Shown: positions 12,901-24,900 of the stretch, one piece after another
How positions within the stretch are numbered: the first letter of the stretch is position 1
How the letters are laid out: the number at the start of each line of letters is the position of its first letter
Assembly (NCBI GenBank): GCA_963978545.1
Contig: OZ021724.1
Coordinates: 29,501,933 to 29,565,932 of the forward strand
Origin: Linyphia triangularis
Taxonomy: Eukaryota > Arthropoda > Arachnida > Araneae > Linyphiidae
Reading direction: 5' to 3'
Length of the DNA: 64,000 nucleotides
Notes under the pieces: model-generated
What the model was told of the DNA's origin: nothing
The model's input: only the letters and a program-made list of their open reading frames with translations
Databases searched by the model: none
Made by a program: the position numbers and the translations under genes

Positions 12901-15900
12901 AAATTATATTTCTAATTCAAATATATAATTTTTTAAAAATATTTTTTATTAATTTCTTTTAGATAGGTTATAAACTATCATCCTAATAAAAATATCTAAA
13001 AAAATATTTTATTTTAAATTTTATTTATAAATTTAAAAATGTTGTGTATTGCTGGAAAAACTGAGGATCTAATGACGCATATATACGTGCATGACCGTCA
13101 GTGGGTTAGTAAAAATTTCTTTAATTTAATCGTATGGTTTGCAATAAATTTGTTTTTTTCAGGTTTAAAAACTGTTATTAGTGAATTATCCCCTTCATCA
13201 ACTAATCTAGTGGCAAGCATCTGTAAGAAGATTACTGGAAGGTTGAGCAACGCTATAGCTAAGGTAAAGGTAAATTTTTATCTTAAACTTTAAAGTTGTT
13301 ACTGTTTTTAAGAGAAATAGTTTTCTGTTTATTCATCTGTATTAACCATATTCTAATATAAAAGTACTTTGATTAACAAATATTAATTTTGCAATGTTTT
13401 CCATTATAACAGATGACATAGCGATTGAAAAAAATTATGTTTGTGCTTTTACAAAATTGTTCTCTTTTATTCATTATCAAATTCAGAATACATCTTCTAA
13501 AATTAATACATATTTGTATTCAATAATGGAGTGCCTAGCAACAAGGAATATGGAAATATCAGGGAATTTGTCGATTCTGTAAACATCAATGATTTATCAG
13601 AGAATTTGTTAATTCTAGAAATATCGGATAATTTTTTGAAAAATTACAATGAAACAAAGGTTCTTAAGTTAAAGAACAACAAAAAGAAGTTCTGTAAAAG
13701 ATAAAATCACATTTTGCATCAGTAATGTGAATATTTCTAGAAAATTTATAAGTTAGTTTTTGTGCAATGGATTTTTTTAAATGACAACTATTAAAAAGTA
13801 TTTTTAATAGTTTACATTATTAGAAAAAAAGCAGGTGATCAAAAGAATTGTCTTGAGAAATATAAAGAGAATTCAATTGTTTTAAATCTAAACATCCATC
13901 AACTATTGAATATTTAAGAAACTGCAAATTGTATTTATAAAATATATTAAAGTTTTCTTGGTTTTATGTACAAATCAGCTGTATAGTATTTAGCAAATTT
14001 TATCACTTACCTAATACCAAAAATCGACTTGAGTTATTGAAATGTTAAAATATTGTTTTTAAAATGGAAAAATACTATTGCATGATTTTGCACCTTTAAC
14101 TTTTTATTTAGTTGATCATAATACCAATTTATTCTAGCTAAAAATGATTAGTATATTGCTTTGTCAACAGACTAATATTTATTCATTTTGTTGTTAGCAA
14201 GAAGATATTTCCGTGCAGTTGGAAGCATTGGATATTCTTAGTGATTTGCTTAGTCGATTTGGAGGTATGTATTTGCTGTGGTAATATTTCCAATGAGGAA
14301 AGATAAGGTTTTTTCGATTGTTCGTTTGTTGTAAACTAAAATTTCCTCTTTTTTTCAGGATTGCTTCTTTCTTTCCATTTATCAATTCAAGAAGCATTGT
14401 TACCACAGCTTGGTAGTCCTAGGTTAGCAGTTCGAAAAAGATCAATAACTGCTATTGGTAATACACATCATGCATTAGTTTAAATATTCTATTTTCAGAG
14501 ATGCTAACTTATATGGATTTTACATAGTTTTTACTGATTTTTATTTCTGTTTATGGTTTTATGGATGTTCGTCAAAATCTTCACTAAATCTTTGTTCTTA
14601 ATCTCTTAGTACTCTTGAAATTCAAAAATACACTATTATCGGAGTGTTATGCCAATGTAATAGATGCTATTTCCAAGATTTGTGGCCGACCAAACGGTAT
14701 AGTGGTTAGCGTGCTAGCTTCTAGACCGCGAGGTTGCGGGTTTGAGCCCCTTGTTGGCATGGGTGTTTGTAAATGTATGTTGGCTTGTCTAATGACGAAT
14801 GTTTCGGCGCATTGTAGCCCTCGTGTTGCTGACGGCGCCAGATAATCTGAAAACAACCAACCAACCAAGATTTGCGCTGCCATTTTGGTTTGGCGAAGTT
14901 CTTGCTGAGATGATAACCACTATCTATAAGATTTATGCATGTTTGAAATTTTAATATAATTTAGTACTAGACAATTTCAGTTGTCAAATTTTTCTGCTTA
15001 ACTCTTGTTTAAAATATTGCTATTGCTTGTAAAATGTTTATTGTTTATTTGAACTAGTATTTACTTAGAACTTAATATTTTTATTTATATTATTATTTTT
15101 TATTTATTAGAACTTAGTATTTTTGAACCTGTTTTCAAAGCCTTGAAAATGCTTAGAGGTGCTTAAAAGTCATTGAAAATGTTTGGAGGGCCTTAAAAGT
15201 CCTTAATTTTGGCAAATATTTTGTACCCAACTGTAAAAGTTATAAAATACACCTCGGACTTGCTATCCCCACGTGACCGCCACTTATCTGCACTGTATTG
15301 GAATTCTCTAACATATTTGTATTACTTATCTTCCAACTTGTAACTTTTGCGGTAGAATGTATTTTGTTAAAAATTTCTATATAAACATGATGCCTGAAAA
15401 CAAATTTTCAAAATTTCTTAAAGACATTATTTAGGTCCTTAAAAGTCATTGATTTTCATTCTTTAATTTGAATGAGAACCTTGTTGACAAACCATTTTAC
15501 ATTATAGATAAATTTATAAAATATTAATTTAAATTTAAAAGTTAGTCATTCTGCAGTACTTTGAAAGTTGTTAAAAAAAGTATCAATCAGTTTTTAATTA
15601 GATTCACCTGTTAATTTGATATAAATTGTTCCATATGTAACTTCTTTTTTGTAAAAATGTTGTTTAGCTTGTGCAATGTTTTGAAAAGTTGATGTTTTAT
15701 AGTAGTTTCATTCACTTTCGTTTGAAGTTGAGCGTTGTTTTTATCTGGGAACGGTACAATGTTTATAATTTTTGCTAAAAAGTTAACCTTTTAAGATGGA
15801 TGTTTTCATGTACTGTTAATTTTATAACTAAAATTTTGATTTTTTTTTTTAAACTACTGAAAACATCAAATTTTTATTATTGATGACGCTTCTCATAGAT

Positions 15901-18900
15901 TAGTATCCCAGTATATTTCAACTGAATTTTCATCACAGGTTACCTTGTAATGAGCTGCAACCAATCTCTCTTCAACAAGCTCATTGATGTTTTGTTAGAT
16001 GAGCTCAGTCAAAACAACAATACCTCAACAACTCGAACGCATATTCAAGCCATTGCTGCCATTAGGTGAGTTTTGCATTATTAGTCCTTAAATGTGGTGA
16101 AACTTGAGTGCATTTTTCTGTCTTCAAATTTGTTTAATTTGTGGCTTGGAAACACTAACAAATCATTATATGAATATCATTTTGCCTCCTTTGTATTCAT
16201 TTAAGGTAATTTAAGTTGCCCTTACTGCAAAAATTTCTTGGAAACTATTTTATTTTCCCAAAATGAATACTAACTCTGAGGTTTTTGTACCAGCATTAAA
16301 ATCCTAATGCAATCCTCAAATATTTCTTTCAGTCGCCAAGCTGGCCATCGATTTGGTGAGCATTTGGAACGAGTGATGCCTGTCATTGTTCAGTATTGTG
16401 CAGTTGAGGATGATGAACTCAGAGAGTACTGCTTGCATGCTTTTGAATCATTTGTTCGACGCTGCCCTAAAGAAATATCTCCCCATGTTTCCACAGTAAG
16501 TTATTACTCGAGTATTATTACACAGTAGTTAAGTACCTCTTATTGGTGTTAAATATTTTTATGGGTAGTTATTATGGTTATATTTTGGTGTGCATTTGTA
16601 TGTATGAAAATGTGTAGGAAGAATTTCTAATTCTCAAGTTTTATACAGGGTTTCCGCGCATATGGAAAGTCAGGAATTTGGACATTGGGTAAATTTTGTC
16701 ATGGAAAGTCATAATTTTGAGCAAAAAATGGCCATAAGTCATGGGAATTCAGGGAATTTCTAAAAAATTTAAGTAAAATCACGTAACTTGAAGTCATAAA
16801 CGCTATGATCGCTTTTCAGCTCATCAAAAGTTCATATTTTTTTTATTTACGTTTTGATAGAAACAATGGTCATAGTTAAAAACCTCTACCAATGAAAACA
16901 TTTCTGAACTCCAAATTTGTGACATCACACGAGTAAGGTCTCATAGGTGAACAAAAAAGTTCATAATATGAGAACTCAAATGAACAGTTTTGATAAGCTA
17001 GTGTTTACATTCCCCCCATCCCCTTCTTCACTTTTGCATTGTTGATATCAAAACATTTGATTTTTGATGATATAATTTATTATTATTGACTTATTCTTTT
17101 TTCAAATATTTCTTTATTATTAAAGATTGATTAGCTTTTTTAACACTGAAATATTAAAGAATGGAATATTATTTTCTTCGTTTTCTTCTGATTTGGAAGT
17201 TACTGAAACAAGGGTTTTTTACTTAATTTAAAATAAAACTTTATAAAAATTGTTCCATAGTTCATTGATTTACTTACTATGTTCGTGTTAGTAAAATTCA
17301 TATAGGTTGTTATTATTATTGTGATTTGATTTCTTGAGTCATGGAAAATTATTTGCTTCAGTCTTGGAATGTCATGAAAAGTCATGGATTTGTGATATTT
17401 TATTTTGGTAGAAACCTGTTTATAACTATTCCCTTCTGGTGAATTTTAAAATTATTAAGTTATATTAAATTCTTAATAATTCCTTTCGAAATGGCAACGT
17501 TTCAAAACGCTTATCGAAACCCTCAGTGTCAATACTTGGTACTTGCTTGAAGGTTGAGTTATTTCCCATTAATATTGTAGGACTTCTAAGCAAATCAGTC
17601 CAACTGTTTGTACAGCAAGTTTGTTTGTGTAACATAATCTAAAATAGGGGGCTTCAATTCCATGATAAAATTAAGGTTTATCCCGTGGACATATTAATCA
17701 CACCTGTAAACATTATACAACCACACTCTGGTCTAAAGTACTTCTTGCATAGCTTTTCTCTATTTCTTTACCGCTGGATGGCTAATGCCCACAGCTCCTT
17801 TACAAATATAATAAAACCTTAAAATTGTATAAGAGTCGCTTACTGGCAGAGACCAGAATAGAAGCAGATTCTGAAAAAGGCCTTGGTCCGCAATGGACTG
17901 TTGAGTCAATTGAAGAAAAGGAATTTTAAAAATATATATTGGATTTAATAAGCTATAACTTGTGTAGTAATAGTTATATTTTTTAAACTTTTGTAAGCTA
18001 GGGCAAAAATTATGTAAGTAAATATTGGTTATTACATTTATAATTTGTACTTTGATATTAATTACGAAAGCCAATTTGTTGTTTAATATTCTTTCCTACT
18101 ATATGAATTGATATCTCTTTAACTTTTCATGGATTCATTTGAAAAATATATTACTGTAGATAGTGAAAATCTGTCTCAAGTACTTGTGCTTTGATCCTAA
18201 TTACAATTATGATGACGATGAAGAGGATGAAGATTCTATGGACACAGAGAAACCTGATGATGATGAAGGGTAAATTTTAATGTTTTTAAGAATCATTTGA
18301 GAATGTACATTGTTTAAATTTGATATGTTACTTTAATATAGTATGTCTTAACATATGGTAAAGGCTAAATTTTATTAAAGCAATTTGAAAACAGCATAAA
18401 TACTTTATATGTGGCATTTTCAAGTAAGTTTTAATGCAATATTTTGATATTAATGTGTGACAATTTTTGTTTTTATATCTATTTATGTGACAAGAGCTTA
18501 GGATGCAAAAAGCTTAAATGAAATTGCTTGAGGTTTTCTGTTAAATATCAGAGTGGCCACAGAACCTGGAAAACCTGTAAATCAGGGAAATGTCAGGGAG
18601 CTTTCTGATTCTAGAAAAAATCAGGGAAATGTCAGGGAACTTTTTAAAATTTCATGAAAATCAGGGAAATTTTGTTTTGTTTCAGACACGTTCATCCATA
18701 TTTTGGCGTTATTTACATGGAGATTTGTAGTGGTAAACAATTAGAAGTTTTATGTTAATGAATAGTTTAAACTTTTCATTACTAGCAAGACTATTTTATA
18801 AAAAATTGCACATTATCTCTTTAGCATACATATTCTATTTGATCAGGGTGTCTAGACATCTGAAAAACATAAGAAAAATGGGGAAATTTGAAAAAAAATT

Positions 18901-21900
18901 TGCCCTAAAATCAGGGAATTTTTTAGAAATCTGTCAGGGAAATCAGGGAACTTTTTTTCCTGAATTTTGTGGCCACCCTGAATATAATTTACAATCTGCT
19001 TGATTGCAGATCATTTTGCTCTAAAATATTAGATTTTAATTTTTAAGTGCATGCTATTGCAAGTATAGTATGGAAAATCAACTCGTGCACTCTGTAATGA
19101 ATGTTAATGTTTTACTCTAACAAATCACAGCTATGTTTTGCCTACTGTCATTGCTCTAAACTGCTCCGATTCTTAATTTTTTCTCCAACCTGTTCCATAA
19201 TATTTAATTTCAATCAAATTGGTTCATATTAAGAACAAATTTTGCTTTGAAAATAAATATGTTTGTCAAAGAGAAACTGATATTAATTAAACATTAGAAA
19301 TAAATGCATCAATTATTGTGTGTATTTTGACTGGTATTTTTTTTCTTTTGTTGTTTCTCATATTTTGCTGTAATTATTTATGTAATTAAAAATAAACAAT
19401 ATATTATAGTGTTCTATAAAACTGATAGACATTGCTCTCAATTACATATAATTTGGTTTCAAAATTTTGTAATTGTGCTTGAATTCGAATATTTGACTAA
19501 TTACCCTTTTTTCTGTTCCAAAATACTACACTGCTTCCAAATCTTTGTGAGTAGACAACATCTATGAAAGCATATTGTTAGAAATAAACCTAATTTGTTT
19601 TATTTTGTATTGATTTCTAGTGAAAGTGAAGAAGAGTATAGTGATGATGACGACATGAGTTGGAAAGTAAGAAGAGCTTCTGCCAAATGTATAGAAGCAG
19701 TTATAGCTACACGGCATGAAATGCTCTTAGAATTTTACAAGGTTATTTCTCCAGTTTTGATTTCCCGTTTCAAAGGTAATTTATTCTTTCTTGATAATGA
19801 TTAGATTTTAATTGAGTTTAAATTTATGGTTTAGTTTTTAAATGATGGCTAAGTTTAGTCAGTATGGCAGGCTTTGGAGAATAATTTTTTCTAAGTAGTG
19901 ATTAGTGAGTTCCTTTTAGTTTTATTAAGTGTCTTTTTTAGTTTGGGTTGCAAGTAATGTCCCTTTGTGAGCATTCACAAAGTAAGTTAAGTTGTATTTA
20001 ACTGTTAGAAAGTATATATTTAAACTAAAATAAATGGTATTGGGTTATTTCAAAAATTAAATTTATGAGAAAACACTTTTACCTTTTATTGAAGTTTCGA
20101 AATTTTTATCCTGATCTTTTATATGTAGAACATATGTTTAACCTTTATGTTGTAAATCACTAAAAAACATGTTAATATTTTAAACTTGTCTACCTTTTGT
20201 TGTAGAAAGAGAAGAAAATGTGAAAGTTGATATTTTTCATGCATATATTGCTTTGCTGAGACAAACACGACCATCTGTTACTGTTGCAATGGATACAGAA
20301 TCTATGGAACATGAAGAAGGGTAAGACAAACTCTAAAAAGGAATCTATAACTGCTGAATCTATTTGTACTGCTTAGTATCTGAATTTTGCTTGTGAAAGC
20401 TACGTTTTTATACTTTTTAGTTTTAAAAGTCTTAATTATTTCCTGTTAAATTTAATGTTAAGTGTATGTGACTAATGTCTTGTGACTAGTAAATTAAGAT
20501 TTTAAAGTTAATCTAAGTTTGATCCTGTATAATTTAATGAATGAAACAAAGCTATTGTTTTTAGGCCTGTTACCATGTTGAAACAACAAACACCTAATAT
20601 AATCAAGGCCCTCCATCGGCTGTTGAAGGAAAAGAGCATTAAAACAAGACAGGGTTGTTTCCTTGTGCTGACTGAGTTGGTTACTGTTCTTCCTGGCGCT
20701 CTTTCTGATCACATGCCTGCTCTGATACCTGGAATACAGTTTTCTCTAGGGTAAGCGAAAAGTTCAAATTCTCAAAAAATATTTTCAATTTGGAAACTTA
20801 ATACTAAATGTATATACTAATATTGATTAAGTACAATATATTAAAAAATAGTATATTAATGTTAGTTTTGTTATTTCGACTTCATTTCTTAAATTGTTTT
20901 AATATTTTTTTAAGATTGTAAAAATTTTAGCAAATCATGTTTCAGCGTAATTTTGCTACCACGTATTTTCCTAATTAATTTGTAATGTGTTCAGCAACAG
21001 AGAAAATTACAAAATAGGATGTTAGGAAATGTGGTAATTTTATGGAAATTGTAAAGTTTTATCAACGAATTTTTCGAAAAATGGCATTAAAGAATTTATT
21101 TTTGTTTTCATTCATTAGTAAAAAAAAAAAAAAAAAAAAATTGGAAATAATTTTTACAAAAACAATGGATCATATTTTTTTAATCATGTTATTCTGTTCC
21201 TTTTGCCAAATATATTTTTTTATTTCACTTTTAGTTTAAAGAATAATTCATTTTAAGTTTTTATTTGTTTTTTATTAGTAAAAGTTAGTAAATCATTTAA
21301 AAACTTAAAAAGAGTAATTGTTGTTTTTTTAAAAATGTTTCTTAAATGTTTAAAATTTGCATCATATTGTTTAGGTACAGAATTAGTCGAAAAAAAAATT
21401 GTCAAGTAGTACTCTAGAACAGGAGTCGGAAAAACTTTTTTGCACTAAGAAACAAACATTCAACAATTAAAATTGCAAAATTTTTAAAGTGTCACAAATT
21501 AAATATAAGCAGTACCAATAAGAGATACCAATCACTGATATCTTGGTGCAGAAGCACTTTCCCTATAAACTTATTTGAAATCACCACTATTTTCATCAAA
21601 TAAAAGTTAAAATAATAAAAATATACTTTTAAATAATACTGATTAATATTTATTATAATGCTTCATTCTGATTGAATTGTACTTTTGTTAACATTATTAA
21701 TTTAAATAAAATGGTTTAAATTAGATAATTTTATTTGTAGTTAGTATGGATGGCATTTTCCTGATCTTTTTAAAAACTAAAATTTTTAGAATACTAAAAT
21801 ATACTATGTTTTGAGAACAATTTGTGGCACATTTTAATTTCTTCACGAATATTTAAAATGTAATCATTATATAGTATGAGAAATTTCATTGTATCTTTAA

Positions 21901-24900
21901 AATGGGCAAATCATCCATTCTGCATACTTTTTTGTTGTATTTTCTTTTTTATATTCTCCCTTCTTTGAGCTTTTTGGACAAATTTTAGGATGTCGTCCTT
22001 TTTCCTTTCTGACCAGTTTTATCCCTGCAGTTGTTGCTTTATCAGTTTATTATTAGGTTGGTTATTTAGGACTTGTAGAGCCGCAAACATCTGTGACAGC
22101 ATTTTCTCTTTGTCGTTTTCCATGAAAAGAGCAGTCTGCCAACCCTTGCTGTAGACACTTTCATTTTGTAATGTGTAGGAAATATAATAGGCACAATGCC
22201 TAGTATTAGATTTAGATTTTTAGTTTTAATTTATTATCTTGGTTTGTACATTATTCAAATTTTTATTTTGTTGTCATTTTCCTGTTATATAGGGATAAAA
22301 ACTCTAGTTCTAACATGAAAATTGATACCTTAACATTCCTGAATTGTTTACTCACACATCATTCACCTGAAGTGTTCCATCTACATATTGAAGCACTTGT
22401 ATCAGTAAGTGTAAATTTATAAAGTTAAAAATTTTAATCTTTTTCTTAAACTGTATGAATATTATTATTTGAACTTGTTATCAAGGTCTTGATAGTACTT
22501 GAAAATGCTTAGAGGTCCTTAATTTTTGCGGATATTGTGTGCCTAGATCCAAAATTTATAAAAATACAACTCAGACTTGTTATCCCTGTGTGACCGCCAC
22601 TTCTCCGCACTGTATCAGAATTATCTGAAGTATTTGTATAATGCATGCACCAACTTGTAACTTTTTTGATAGAATATATTTTATTAAAAATTTATTTATA
22701 GACACAGGGTACATACGCCTCTGGGAGAACAGGGAAAACCTGGAAAACTCAAAAATAAATCACCCTCAAAATCTCAGGGAAAAAAGAAATATCCCACCGA
22801 AAACCTAGAAAAAGTAATTTTTACTGTGGAAAAAAATCCTCCTCTTCGGCGCTATTTGTTAAGCCTTAACTTGAGGACTCCAAGTTACAGAATTATTCGA
22901 TAACATAGACTTGCAGAAAGTTATTCTTAAAGAAAAAATACTTTTTTCACGCTATCGCAAGAATTTGTGTGATTGAGGTTTGACTGCTTTTATCTGGCTT
23001 GCTAAAATAATTAAAATAATGATTTTTTGCTAAAAATAATTAACCCCGTTAAAGTAAACACGTCTCTGGAAATCTCTGGGATTTTTTTTAAAATGAGTAT
23101 GAACCCCGAGACATGACGCATGAAAACAAATTTTCAAAGGTCCTTGAAAGTCATTGAAAGGCCATTGATTTTCATTCTGTAATTTGAGTGGGAACTCTGA
23201 GTGAATATTATTATGATTTTCACTCTGATTTAGCTATAAGCTTTACTGCCATGATCGACCAAATAGCAGTAAGAGGTCATTTGGATTGTGTGGCTCTTAT
23301 GTTTTGGAGCTAGAAAGTAAACCTGACAATTGAAATTTTTAAGTAGTAGTAGTCAGTGGGTGGTAAACACTTATAGCTTAGTAGCCACTTCCTCCTGTGT
23401 TTTTTTTTTATTGATGGCCCAGCTAGGGAATGGGAGGTTGGGGTCTTACTTTTTACCTGAATGTATGCAGTAGCGCATTCAGATTTTTTATTATTCTTAT
23501 TATTTTTTTGGAAGAGGATGTTTCAATTCTTTATTTGATTTGTATTAAATATATAAATCAAAAACACATATCTAAGTTAATTGTGTTTAATAAAATGTCA
23601 ATGAAAGTACACAAAAAAAGGGGGGGGGGGGAATCGTACAGGGTCTAAGCTTTTTTACTTATGGATGCCTATAGATTTGTTGCACATCTGTAACATAGCT
23701 CTGTAAAGGGTTAATAAAAACGAAAAAATCGGTCGGAATCAATTTGAAATATTAAGGAATTTAGGGTTCTAATATATTCTGTTGACAAAAAACGCAAGAC
23801 AAGAAGAAAAATAACCATGCCTGTAAAGGATGCAGTCAGATTGAAGTTAGTGAATTTTTTTTAACGGTAAGGCTACCTGCGTCCGCGCTGTTAAGTTATA
23901 GAATAACTAAAAATATGACAGAAATAATATGCGAATAAAATAAGGGTTCTAATATATTTTGTTGTCAAAAACGCCTGGCAAGAAGAAAAATAATCATGCC
24001 GGCAAAGGATGCAGTCAGATTGAAGTCTTAAGATTTTTTTTTAACAATAGTGTGGTGGCCGCACCCTCACGGGGAATGCAAGAAGGGAAACAAAAAAATT
24101 TCAAAATTCCATGACACTTTTCTGATTTTCCTGAATTCCCGGTTCTGTCACCACCCTGTCAACTCATGAATCCAAATCGTGGATGAATGGATTTTAGGCG
24201 TATAGATTTAAAGGTGAAAAGAAAGATAGATTTTCATTGATTTGGAAATTTTGGTACATTCGGTAACAATTAAAAAAATTCGTAGGGGAGGGGAGAAATG
24301 AAAGGTGGCCGGTTGATTAGTTTATTTAGTCGCCTCATCACACTATTTAATCGACCTGTGGCGAGTGGCGACTAGGTATTTTCAGGTCTACTAAAAAGAA
24401 AATTTTTTAATGCTTATTAAGTGTTAGAAAGCTAATGTATCTGCGTAAATTTTTTCTTTACATGAGGTCATTTAAATAATTGAACTTTCTTTATCGAATT
24501 TTGATCTTATGGTAACATAAAATTGTAAATATTATTTAAATAGATTTTTTTTATAGAATTTCGTTACAAAATTATTGAAAGCACGCATTTTTTTAAAAAC
24601 AGTGAGATTCAAAATTAAATACATTTTTTTTCCACATGTTTATTTGATCCTAATAGTTCTCTTGCTATGCATTATGTACTTCAAATTGTATTAAATTGTT
24701 GCAAAATGCATTGAATCAAATTGAAGTTATCTTTGGTGAAATAGTCTGACAAAAACAAGTTTTTCAAAAATCAAATTTAAAGTTCGATCAAAATACTCCA
24801 CTATAGCTGTGACGTCATGACATTCTTCCGTTCTCAATGCAGGGTTGCTACTCACCTGGAATTCAGGGAAAACCTGGAATTGTCAGGGAATATGAAAATG

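Noticed and set aside
13264..13269. A longer exon 5 ending at the second GTAAAT donor
   Set aside because: It would insert two residues (VK) between AIAK and QED, where all CAND1 proteins I know have none.
14615..14883. Short open frames over SINE copy 3 on both strands
   Set aside because: They translate the SINE; the same frames recur at copies 1 and 2.
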